Of a DNA stretch of 64,000 nt, positions 9,050-15,818 are shown one piece after another. How positions within the stretch are numbered: the stretch's first letter is position 1; each line of letters begins with the position of its first letter. A program made the position numbers and the translations under genes. Source of the DNA: Streptomyces zhaozhouensis (lineage in GTDB: Bacteria; Actinomycetota; Actinomycetes; Streptomycetales; Streptomycetaceae); NCBI RefSeq assembly GCF_900230195.1, contig NZ_OCNE01000012.1:1-64000 (forward strand), read 5' to 3'. The notes beneath the pieces are model-generated. The model saw only the letters and a list, made by a program, of their open reading frames with translations. It made no database searches and was not told the DNA's origin.

Positions 9050-9375
9050 TGCTGTTCTTCCCGAAGAAGCGCCCGGCGCGGAAGGACCCCTACGCCGACC
9101 CGATCGGCCGAGAGTCCCGCGAGAAGGGCTGGTGCGTCGACTGCCACAGCAGCATCAAGGACGAGTTCTTCATGGTGCACGACCCGGTGTGGGCCAAGGC
9201 CCGCATGGAGAACTACGGCGGGTTCCTGTGCGTCGGCTGCTTGGAGAAGCGGATCGGCCGCCGACTGCGGCGGGGTGACTTCACCGACTGCCCGATGAAC
9301 AAGCCCGACTTCACCTACTTGGACGGCCGGCCCGTCCCGAAGTCCCGCCGGTTGCGGAACCGGCTGGGCATCTGA
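9049..9375 (+). CDS. Zinc-ribbon-like small protein
   Basis: 108 aa. Two CxxC pairs (CVDCHSSIKDEF and CVGCLEKRIGRR) separated by ~40 residues form a likely zinc site. The remainder is basic and aromatic, ending in SRRLRNRLGI. Similar small zinc proteins are common in actinophages and integrative elements; their role is unknown to me. It overlaps the preceding gene by one base. Confidence 0.7.
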   Translation: MLFFPKKRPARKDPYADPIGRESREKGWCVDCHSSIKDEFFMVHDPVWAKARMENYGGFLCVGCLEKRIGRRLRRGDFTDCPMNKPDFTYLDGRPVPKSRRLRNRLGI

Positions 9376-9464
9376 ACGACCGGTGCCCGCCCCAGGGGTG
9401 CGATCCCTGGGGCGGGTGGCGGCCCCAACGATCCACGACCACACCAGATCAGGAAGTGGGAGCC

Positions 9465-9842
9465 ATGACCATGTTCTACACCCCCGAAGGCGGGGAGACG
9501 ACCCTCATTCCCGCCGAGCACGAGAAGGTGCTGGCCCTGTACCGGGACTCCATGCCGCTGGTGTGGGAGCCCCAGTACGTCGGCGACGACATGCTCTACC
9601 CGCTCATCGAGGCCGAGGAGAGCGAGGAGCGCGCCCCGAGCCTGCCGGAGCTGGAGCGGGCGGTGCGCGCCTTCATCACCGACGCCCACACCTTCGTGTT
9701 CGAGGCCCTGCGCGGGGACAGCGCGGCCGGCCGACTGGCCGCGAAGGACGCTCGCGGCGCCGCCGAGGCCATCCGCACGGCCGTGGAGCGCGCCCTCGGC
9801 GCGGTGCTGGCCGCCGACGAGCGGCAGGGGGTGGCGGCATGA
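9465..9842 (+). CDS. Small acidic protein, unknown
   Basis: 125 aa from the ATG at 9465 (AGGAAG 8 bp upstream); a GTG at 9456 is in frame but would lie in the ribosome binding site. N-terminal beta segment (MTMFYTPEGGETTLIPAEHE), then a helical C-terminal half rich in Ala/Glu (LPELERAVRAFITDAHTF). Follows a 90-bp gap, so translation restarts here. No family recognised. Confidence 0.6.
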   Translation: MTMFYTPEGGETTLIPAEHEKVLALYRDSMPLVWEPQYVGDDMLYPLIEAEESEERAPSLPELERAVRAFITDAHTFVFEALRGDSAAGRLAAKDARGAAEAIRTAVERALGAVLAADERQGVAA

Positions 9843-10354
9843 CGACCCACATCGAGCCGAGCACCGAGGCGTTGCCGGCGGCCTACGGGCCGACGTCGGT
9901 CAACGGCTGGTCCGAGCGCGGGCCGCTGCGGGCGGTCGTGCGCGTGGCGCTGGCGCTGGATCGCGACCAGCTGCTCGCCGCGCTCCTCAACCGGCTGTCC
10001 GAGCTGGGCGGCCTGGACCTGGAGGCGATGAGCGCCGAGATGATCCGGGACCAGGTCGAGGTGTGGCTGTCCGAGGCGTCCGGCGCCGAGCGGGACGACC
10101 AGGCCGACCTGGTGTGGAAGGGCTTCACCGAGCGGCCCGCCGACGAGCGGGCCCTGATCCTGCGGGCCGCCGACGCCATCGACCGCACCTACCCCGGACT
10201 GGCCACGCCCGTCGTGGTCGAGGGCGAGGGCGCCGGCCGGACGGTGCGCTGCACCGCCCCCGGGTGCGGCTGGCGGGCCGGAGGCGTCCCGGTCGAGCTG
10301 CTGATGAACGACGGCCTGACCCACTTCGAGGACACCCACAGGAGCACGCGATGA
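9839..10354 (+). CDS. Hypothetical protein with C-terminal zinc-finger-like segment
   Basis: 171 aa; ATG overlaps the previous stop. A helical middle (LDRDQLLAALLNRLSELGGL) is followed by a C-terminal CTAPGCGWRAGG...H-x-x-x-TH pattern (C-x4-C ... H ... H) that resembles a single C2H2-like zinc knuckle. It may bind nucleic acid or a partner protein. Function unknown; it is coupled to the next gene by an ATGA overlap. Confidence 0.65.
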   Translation: MTTHIEPSTEALPAAYGPTSVNGWSERGPLRAVVRVALALDRDQLLAALLNRLSELGGLDLEAMSAEMIRDQVEVWLSEASGAERDDQADLVWKGFTERPADERALILRAADAIDRTYPGLATPVVVEGEGAGRTVRCTAPGCGWRAGGVPVELLMNDGLTHFEDTHRSTR

Positions 10355-10758
10355 AGAAGACCTACACCGGCCGCACCCTGGGCGGCGGCAGGATGACGGT
10401 GGAGTGCCCCGACTGGTGCGTCACCGACCACGCCTACTGGGACGACCCGGCCGACGACATGTTCCACTCCACGGAACCCGTCGAGCTGGAGTTGCCCAAG
10501 GACCGCGCCGGCTACCGACCGGCGAGCCGGTGGCCGCTGCTCACGGCGGAACTGCGCCAGCACTCCACCACCCCGGGCCCGGCCGGGGTGAGCGTCTGGC
10601 TCCTGCCCCAAGACGGGCACACCGACAACTCCGTCGAGGTGGACGCCCGGGGCCTGGACGCCTTCATCGCGCAGTTGGACGCCACCCGCGAGCGCCTGGT
10701 CGAGGCCCGCGGACTGCTGGCCCGGATCGACGCCGAGAGCCGCCAGCCGGCCGCCTGA
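10351..10758 (+). CDS. DUF6907-type small protein with CPDWCVTDH motif
   Basis: 135 aa. It opens with a short strand, then CPDWCVTDHAYWDD, then a beta region (VSVWLLPQDGHTDNSVEVDA) and a C-terminal helix (LDAFIAQLDATRERLVEARG). This is the same order as in the gene at 7176, so the operon begins and ends with related proteins. Last gene of the + strand run; a GC-rich hairpin follows at 10774-10827. Confidence 0.75.
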   Translation: MKKTYTGRTLGGGRMTVECPDWCVTDHAYWDDPADDMFHSTEPVELELPKDRAGYRPASRWPLLTAELRQHSTTPGPAGVSVWLLPQDGHTDNSVEVDARGLDAFIAQLDATRERLVEARGLLARIDAESRQPAA

Positions 10759-11459
10759 GCCGACCGCCCCCTGACGGGCCGTCCGCACCCTGCCCCTCCC
10801 CCAGGGGGCCGGTCGCGGGCGGCCCGTTCGTCGTCCCCGGCACCGCCCACCCCCTTTTGGGAATCGACCTGCGACAACCCACCCCGGATACCGTCGCCCC
10901 GGGCGACGGAAACACCCGGGGGACTTGAGGAACGACCTGCGGGAACACGACCCGCTCCGGGGGCGGGCATTTGCGATGCGACCAGCACCGACACTGGCCC
11001 GCCAGCGGGCCGAGCACCGCCTCAGGAGAGCGGGTCTCACCCGGCCATCGCCGACCGCCCGCGAACCCGTTCCCGCCCTTTGCCCCCAAGGTCTCCGAGG
11101 CGTTCCCGACCCCTCCCCGGCAGACCCCGCGAGAGGCCCACACCCCAATTCCCGACTGGGCTCCACGCCCCTCGGCGACACCCAGCCAGCCGGCCCCGAA
11201 CCACCCCGCCAGCATCCCGCCCGCTTCCCTTTCCGCCCAAGGGGTGTGCGCCCCACGCAGACCCCTCAGCGACCGCACACCGAGGCGCCCAGAGCCCTTG
11301 GGCGTAAAGGGCTCCACGCCCCTCCGGCAGGCGACCGGAACAGCGTGCCGCCCACCCCTCGGCGAACCCCGGCCCCCTGGGCGGAAAGGGCCCCGAGGCT
11401 CTACGGCGACCGGTAGCCTGAGCCAGTCAACGTGTCAGCGTGTGGGGCGAGGGGGCGCG
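10759..11459. other. 701-bp non-coding, repeat-rich segment
   Basis: No convincing gene. It holds a hairpin 10774-10786/10815-10827 (13 bp, one mismatch; possible terminator), a perfect 9-bp-arm hairpin at 10891-10909, and two GACCTGC heptamers (10866, 10934) that recur in the palindrome array further right. From ~11.05 to 11.41 kb there are decayed repeats: CTCCACGCCCCTC occurs at ~11161 and ~11311, CCCCTCGGCGA-like words about five times, and CCCAAGG/CCTTGGG in both orientations. It looks like an older version of the 11.9-12.9 kb array. Confidence 0.6.
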
Positions 11460-11780
11460 GTGCGGAGAGCAGCCGCAGGGTTGGCGTTGAGCGCGGTCTT
11501 ACTGGGCGCCTGCTCCTCGGGGGAGGAGGAGCCGGAACGCGAGGACATCTCGACCGAAGAACGCGGCTGGCAACTCGCCCAGCTGGAGCTGCAACTCATG
11601 ACCCCCTCAGAGTTGAGGGAGCTGTGTCGGGTCTACAGGGACGAAGGGGCAGCAGGGCTCCGCGCCCTGCCGCGGGCCTTCGAGGGCGAAGTGATGGACG
11701 CCGTGGTTGAGGTCTTCGTGGATGAGGCGGTAGAGAACTGCCCGCCCCCCTCCGACCCGACCGAGGCGGTCTTCCCCTGA
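11460..11780 (+). CDS. Small lipoprotein carried by the element
   Basis: 106 aa, GTG start behind GCGAGGGGG. The N-terminus is a lipoprotein signal (RRAAAGLALSAVLLGACSSG; lipobox LGAC), so the mature protein would be anchored outside the membrane. The mature part is acidic and helical (ELRELCRVYRDEGAAGLRAL) with two further cysteines. No family recognised. It stands alone between the + strand operon and the palindrome array and may be cargo, for instance surface exclusion; that is speculation. Confidence 0.65.
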   Translation: MRRAAAGLALSAVLLGACSSGEEEPEREDISTEERGWQLAQLELQLMTPSELRELCRVYRDEGAAGLRALPRAFEGEVMDAVVEVFVDEAVENCPPPSDPTEAVFP

Positions 11781-11879
11781 CAACCGACCTCCGGATGTCC
11801 AAGCTGTGAACTCCCCTGTGGCCGGCACCTACGAGGTCTCGCAACCTCGCTGACCAGGCTTTTTGCCAGGTCCGGCAAG

Positions 11880-11906
11880 AAGGGTGCGGGCTCAGTCCGC
11901 ACCCTT
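11880..11906 (+). terminator. Hairpin terminator after the lipoprotein gene
   Basis: Perfect 10-bp stem (AAGGGTGCGG / CCGCACCCTT) with a 7-nt loop, 100 bp after the stop codon; a short T run precedes it (11860-11864). Confidence 0.7.
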
Positions 11907-11938
11907 GAGGCTGTCCGGTTCACCCCGTGATGCCTGCC

Positions 11939-12090
11939 GGTACGGGGTCGGTACGCCGAACTTCGCCGCAGGTCGCAGACGGGACGAGACCGGTACGCCG
12001 TCCCCGGTGGTCGGTACGCGTACCGACCAGACCGCCAGCCGTACCGACCTCGTAGCGGCGAACGTAACGGGACAAGGCGGGCAAGCTGTC
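11939..12090. repeat. Palindrome A: GGTACG word family
   Basis: Copies of GGTACG at 11939, 11950, 11992 and 12013 face reverse copies in the right arm around a perfect 22-bp palindrome at 12008-12029. Spacings are 11 or multiples near 21 bp. The left arm holds GCAGGTC at 11968. The right arm is less complete than in palindromes B-D. Confidence 0.7.
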
Positions 12091-12257
12091 GAGGCGATGG
12101 CGTGGGGACGCGTGGCGATGCCGCAGGTCAGCGTGGCGACGCCGAGGCGATGAACCCGCCCATCGAGGCGATGCCATCGCCTCGAACACCCCCTCCATCG
12201 CCACGCCATCACCTCTCTGACCTGCACCGTCGCCTCTCATCGCCACGCCATCGCCTC
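12091..12257. repeat. Palindrome B: GAGGCGATG word family, 83-bp arms
   Basis: The word G(A/T)GGCGATG (with variants) starts at 12091, 12102, 12112, 12133, 12144 and 12165, and in reverse at 12175, 12196, 12207, 12228, 12238 and 12249. The spacings (11,10,21,11,21) are mirrored exactly around position 12174. GCAGGTCAG fills the free slot at 12123 and its reverse at 12217-12225. By hand count 62 of 83 positions pair between arms. The centre (12163-12185) is a perfect 11-bp-arm palindrome with a 1-nt spacer. Confidence 0.88.
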
Positions 12258-12345
12258 GGAGGAATCGGGGCGAAGCGGACCTCGGAGCCGTGGGCCCACA
12301 CTCGTTCGTCACGTTCGGCTACGGGCGGCATATCGGGGCAAAGCA

Positions 12346-12515
12346 GGTGCTCGAAGGGGTGCTCGGCGGTGCTCCGTCGCAGGTCAGCGACTGCTCAGCA
12401 GGTGCTCAGCGGGTGCTAGGGCGCTCGGGTTGAGCACCCGCTGAGCACCTGCTTGAGCGGCTGTGACCTGCGGTGATCGTTTTCTGAGCACCCCTTGAGC
12501 ACCCCTTCGAGCGGG
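12346..12515. repeat. Palindrome C: GGTGCTC word family
   Basis: GGTGCTC-like words start at 12346, 12358, 12368, 12390, 12401 and 12412, with GCAGGTC in the 12379 slot. Reverse words start at 12432, 12443, 12455, 12486, 12497 and 12509, with GACCTGC at 12465. Spacing is 10-12 bp throughout. The innermost arms (12397-12417 and 12433-12453) are a perfect 21-bp inverted repeat with a 15-nt loop. Confidence 0.88.
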
Positions 12516-12536
12516 GGTCATACCGGGGCATTCCTG

Positions 12537-12693
12537 GCTGCTATGGGGGTGCTAACGCGCTGCTACCGGGCGCTAAGCCGCAGGTCGCGAGGTGCTACAC
12601 CCCTGCTAAGGGATCTTGGTTCGCTGCTGCCATAGCAGCGGCATAGCACCTGCCGACCTGGGCTTTAGCACCGGGTAGCACCGCCATAGCAGG
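12537..12693. repeat. Palindrome D: GGTGCTA word family
   Basis: Words of the type G(G/C)TGCTA start at 12537, 12548, 12559, 12569, 12591 and 12602, with GCAGGTC at 12580. Reverse TAGCA(C/G)C words start at 12633, 12644, 12666, 12676 and 12687, with GACCTGG at 12655. Spacing is again 10-11 bp. Same architecture as B and C but with a different word. Confidence 0.85.
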
Positions 12694-12710
12694 ACTGCTG
12701 CTGCCCGGTA

Positions 12711-12888
12711 TGCCCCGGGATGCACCCCGGACACCTGTCCGGTTTGCCCCGGTCTGCCCCTCGGACAGGGGGGTGGTCAGGGGGTGGACGCGACAGGGAC
12801 CGTCCGGGCGCCTGTCCGCCCCGCATACCGGGGCATTACGGGCGATGTCCGGGTGACTGTCCGGGGCAAACCGGACAGGTATCCGGGG
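12711..12888. repeat. Palindrome E: TGCCCCGG/GTCCGG word family
   Basis: The outer arms 12725-12752 and 12861-12888 are a 28-bp inverted repeat with one mismatch. Between them TGCCCCGG, CCTGTCCGG and their reverses recur every 10-12 bp (for example 12711, 12721, 12745, 12755). The shared heptamer is only approximate here (ACAGGT). The inner half is less symmetrical than in B-D. Confidence 0.75.
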
Positions 12889-12959
12889 GGGCGATACGTG
12901 CCCGCGTGTGCAGGCCCGCCCGTTGAGCGTGCGCGGCCAGCGCGTTGAACCATGGTCCA

Positions 12960-12977
12960 TGCCCGCGTGTGCGGGCA
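12960..12977 (-). terminator. Hairpin downstream of the capsid gene
   Basis: 7-bp stem TGCCCGC/GCGGGCA with a 4-nt loop, ~70 bp beyond the capsid stop; the word CCCGCGTGTGC is repeated at 12901. Weak candidate terminator, without a T run. Confidence 0.4.
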
Positions 12978-13048
12978 GGTGGCGGCGGGCGCGCGACGCG
13001 AACGCTATCAGTCCAGCGCGCGGGCCCGCCAACCGGCGTCCCCGGGGG

Positions 13049-14497
13049 TCAGGAGCCCTGCGACAGGTCCACCTCGACGATGGCGGACGGGCGCAGGATC
13101 TCCAGTCCGAAGCGGCCTTCGAAGCGGAAGCGGATCATGTTGCGCTCGAAGTCCGAGGCGCCCCGGGTCTGGGGGTCGGTCTCGTCGGGGAAGGCGTTGG
13201 GGTCGTACATGTTCTCCGACCAGTCCAGGACGCCTTCCTGGCGGGACTGAAGGCGCGTCTGGGCGAAGTCGGCGAGGAAGGCCGTGCCGGTCGGTGCGGC
13301 CTCGGAGACGACGACGGGCACGCCCCACAGGCGGCGGGAGGCGGCGTTGACCGCGGCGACGGGGCCGCCGAAGTAGAAGCGCGCCTCGTTGTCCTGGGTC
13401 AGCTCGAACGCCTCCCAGTCGTCGGGGGACATCAGCCAGCCGGCCGTTGCGGCGTAGCCGTAGCGCTCCAAGCGAGTCACGGCCTTCCGGGCGGTCACCA
13501 GGATGTCGGTCACGAACTCCTGGTCCTGGTGGCCGGGGACGTTGCTCAGGCCCATGAAGTGTTCGCCCGTGCCGTCCCCGTTGACGATCTCGTCTTCGAG
13601 GGCCAGCTCCAGTCCGAGGCGCATCTCCTGGTCGATGAAGGTGCGCAGCATGGCCGCGTCGTCCAAGTCCTGTCGCGGGATCGGCTCCGACAGGTGGGCG
13701 ATGACCCGCACCCGGTCGTCGATGCGCTCCAGGGTGTAGGAGCTGGTCGGCTTCCTGGCACCCTTGGCCACGACCGAGGCGTTGTTGTCGCGCACGGTCT
13801 GCCGCATGTAGGCGAAGTAGCCGGTGCTGTTGTTGACCGGCGGGATGAGCTGACGCAGGGCCAGCACCGGCACGTCCAGGCGCACCGGGTCGGGGTTGAG
13901 CGGGACCGTCACCGGCACCGAGCCGGCTTGGACGAGCGCCTTGAAGTCGCCGAACGGGCCGGCAAGGTGCTTGAGTACCTGCTCGCCCCACATCGAGCCG
14001 CCGGCCGCCTTCACCCGCGGGTTCAGGTTCGCCTTCGCCCCGCCGCCGTGGGGCTGGCCGGCCGGGACGGTGAACGCCTGGTCGAAGGTGGCCTTGGCCT
14101 GCTGCGCCTCGGCGATGTGCTGGTCGAAGCGGTCGACGTCGGCCAGTGCCGACTTAGCGTCGGCTTGCTCCTCGGCGGTCAGCTGCCGGCCGGCGTCCTT
14201 GGCCGCCATGACGACATCGTGGGCGTGCTGCCAAGCGCTCTGGCGGCGCTCGTGCAGGTTGCCGCCCTTCCACTCCCTCGGCTGGCTCTTAGCCTCCCTC
14301 ACGGCCGCCATGTCCTTGGCGCGCGCCTGGATGTTCTTCGTCAGCTCTTGCGCGATCTCGGTTGCCTTGGTCACGGTCTCCAGCTCCATCTCGGTCAGGT
14401 CGCGGCCACCCTTGACCGCCTCGGATTCGATCCGGTCGATCGCGGCAATCAGCGCGATGATGTCCGCGCGCGTCTTCCGCAGGAACTCGGGGGTCAT
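13049..14497 (-). CDS. HK97-fold phage major capsid protein with N-terminal delta/scaffold region
   Basis: 482 aa. Residues ~1-135 are a long, mostly helical, charged region, like the delta (scaffolding) domain of HK97 capsid proteins. A Gly/Pro linker (VPAGQPHGGGAK) follows, then the capsid domain. Its hallmarks are HLSEPIPRQDLDD, the spine-helix segment ELALEDEIVNGDGTG followed by GL, WGVPVVVSEAAP, and a C-terminal strand ending FGLEILRPSAIVEVDL. HK97 capsids normally come with portal, protease and terminase genes. None is present within the element, so assembly or packaging would need a helper phage, or the shell has another use. Start ATG behind GGGGGG. Confidence 0.92.
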   Translation of the reverse strand: MTPEFLRKTRADIIALIAAIDRIESEAVKGGRDLTEMELETVTKATEIAQELTKNIQARAKDMAAVREAKSQPREWKGGNLHERRQSAWQHAHDVVMAAKDAGRQLTAEEQADAKSALADVDRFDQHIAEAQQAKATFDQAFTVPAGQPHGGGAKANLNPRVKAAGGSMWGEQVLKHLAGPFGDFKALVQAGSVPVTVPLNPDPVRLDVPVLALRQLIPPVNNSTGYFAYMRQTVRDNNASVVAKGARKPTSSYTLERIDDRVRVIAHLSEPIPRQDLDDAAMLRTFIDQEMRLGLELALEDEIVNGDGTGEHFMGLSNVPGHQDQEFVTDILVTARKAVTRLERYGYAATAGWLMSPDDWEAFELTQDNEARFYFGGPVAAVNAASRRLWGVPVVVSEAAPTGTAFLADFAQTRLQSRQEGVLDWSENMYDPNAFPDETDPQTRGASDFERNMIRFRFEGRFGLEILRPSAIVEVDLSQGS

Positions 14498-14917
14498 CAG
14501 CGCCCCCCGTGTGCACGCATAGGCCCTCCAGGGGCGTAGCGGTAGGACAGGGCCCGGGAGCCGTGCGGCTCAACCGGGGGCGCGATTCACACCTCGCTGC
14601 CGGGGGGCGGACCTGATCCGTATGGTCTGTCGCGTCGCGATGCGCGCAGACGGCCCGTTCAGGCTGGCCCACCCATTCTACCTCGGATGGGTGACATTCC
14701 GTGGCGGTCGTGACGCCGGGTCACAAAAGATAGAAACTCCCCGCAATGTGTGTCTCACCACCTGGGCGGTCTCCATCGCCGCAGGTCAGAGCGATGCGAA
14801 CGCCCCTACCCCGCCAGAAGTGCTCAGCGCGACGGCGCCGGCGGCCGACCGGTACTGCACCCTGAGGCCGACCTCGGCGCGCGACGACGATACGCAGCTT
14901 CCGCCAGCTCGCCCCCC
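14498..14917. promoter_or_regulatory. 420-bp capsid leader/promoter region
   Basis: No gene seen. On the - strand a -10-like TAGAAT lies at ~14674-14679 inside an ACCCAT...ATGGGT dyad (~14671-14692). A second dyad GTGAC-N5-GTCAC lies ~30 bp upstream (~14709-14723). CATCGC-CGCAGGTCAGA-GCGATG (~14774-14797) is a hairpin carrying the element-wide GCAGGTC heptamer. The ~180 nt before the capsid start would be a long leader. Confidence 0.45.
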
Positions 14918-14943
14918 AGCCCCGGGAGTTCGCTCCCGGGGCT
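14918..14943 (-). terminator. Strong UUCG-type hairpin terminator
   Basis: Perfect 11-bp stem (AGCCCCGGGAG / CTCCCGGGGCT) with the 4-nt loop TTCG (CGAA on the other strand), starting at the base after the stop codon of the 46-aa gene. It separates that gene from the capsid gene. Confidence 0.8.
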
Positions 14944-15084
14944 TCATCGCGCGCGGCTGGTGCGGCGGCGCGTGGCCCACGCGCGAGCGCGCGCCAGCTC
15001 GGCGCGGTGCTGCCGCTGTCGCGCTCGTCGCGCGCGCTCCCGCACGGTGCGGCGCTTGATGGTGTCCTCTTCGTCATGCCACAT
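14944..15084 (-). CDS. 46-aa arginine-rich peptide
   Basis: ATG at 15084 has an excellent ribosome binding site (GGAAGGAGGA, 7 bp upstream). The peptide opens MWHDEEDTIK and then is almost entirely Arg/Ala/Gln helix (RRTVRERARRARQRQHR), with 18 arginines. Such a peptide should bind DNA or RNA. It lies between the gene at 15171 and the capsid gene and ends exactly at a strong terminator, which supports it being a real gene. Function unknown. Confidence 0.6.
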   Translation of the reverse strand: MWHDEEDTIKRRTVRERARRARQRQHRAELARARAWATRRRTSRAR

Positions 15085-15170
15085 GTGCTCGTCCTCCTTC
15101 CGTTCGCGACGGTGCGATGGGCATGGGGGTGGGTGGGGGCGAGGAGCGGTCCCCCGCCCCCACTCGGGGG

Positions 15171-15605
15171 TCAGGCCGCGCGCACGGCCGGGTCGGCGTC
15201 GGGCAGCTCCCGCCCCGGGGGTAGCAGCTCGACACCCTCGATCTCCCCGGGCAGCCCGGTGATGGCGTCGCCGTACATCTCCCCGGCGTCCACACCGATC
15301 GGGTAGGCGCACCCGTCGCCCGTGACGACCCATCCGGCGATGGGCTCCACCACGGCCTGGGCGCCGTCCCGCCACCACACCGCGCGCCAGCCCTCGGCGG
15401 GCAGCGTCCCGACGATGGTGTCCACGGCATCGAGGCGAACGAACCCGCGCACGCCACCGGCCGCCCTCAGCTGACCAGTAGCGGTGTCGACCACGAGGGC
15501 GTCACCGGTCTCCGGGTGCCAGCCGACGACATCCAACGTGGTGTCGGGCTTGCCCTTCTCGCGGGTGAACCGGGCGACGTACCCGGTCTGGTTGAAGCGG
15601 CTCAC
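15171..15605 (-). CDS. Hypothetical 144-aa beta-rich protein
   Basis: GTG start with AAGGAGGAG 2-5 bp upstream. Mostly beta by eye (GYVARFTREKGKPDTTLDVV, then RAVWWRDGAQAVVEPIAGWV), with no signal peptide and an acidic C-terminus. The N-terminal part looks like a small barrel domain; no family recognised. Lies downstream of the DUF3987 gene across a 189-bp structured spacer. Confidence 0.65.
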   Translation of the reverse strand: MSRFNQTGYVARFTREKGKPDTTLDVVGWHPETGDALVVDTATGQLRAAGGVRGFVRLDAVDTIVGTLPAEGWRAVWWRDGAQAVVEPIAGWVVTGDGCAYPIGVDAGEMYGDAITGLPGEIEGVELLPPGRELPDADPAVRAA

Positions 15606-15658
15606 TGCTCCTCCTTCGGTAACGGTGCGTGTGCACCACGGGGATTGAGGGGGATGGT

Positions 15659-15818
15659 GGGGGCTGACCTACGAAGGAAGGCGAAGTAACGAACTATGCA
15701 GGTCAGCCCCCATCTACTTCTGGGGCTTCTTTCGTCGGGACGAACTAAGGCGAAGAAAGCCCCGCACGAACATGCAGGTCACGGACTTCCTTCGTTACTT
15801 AGCCTTCCTTCGTCGTAG
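15659..15818. repeat. Structured spacer with nested inverted repeats and GCAGGTC
   Basis: GGGGGCTGACCT (15659-15670) pairs perfectly with AGGTCAGCCCCC (15700-15711). A second hairpin (15722-15734/15751-15763) has stem GGGGCTT-like arms. ACGAAGGAAGGC-AAGTAACGAA (from 15671) recurs inverted at ~15786-15812, reaching into the last codons of the DUF3987 gene. CGAAC-ATGCAGGTCA occurs twice (15690, 15767). The design recalls the 11.9-12.9 kb array. Confidence 0.7.

Noticed and set aside
11939..12888. CRISPR array
   Set aside because: Repeats are mirrored, 7-9 bp long and 10-12 bp apart, with no constant repeat/unique spacer pattern and no cas genes.
12595..13032. 145-codon frame on - within palindromes D/E
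   Set aside because: Its translation follows the palindromic words, has no ribosome binding site and no domain.
12908..14539. 543-codon open frame on + opposite the capsid gene
   Set aside because: Antisense shadow; low-complexity translation and no start signal, while the - strand frame is a recognisable capsid protein.
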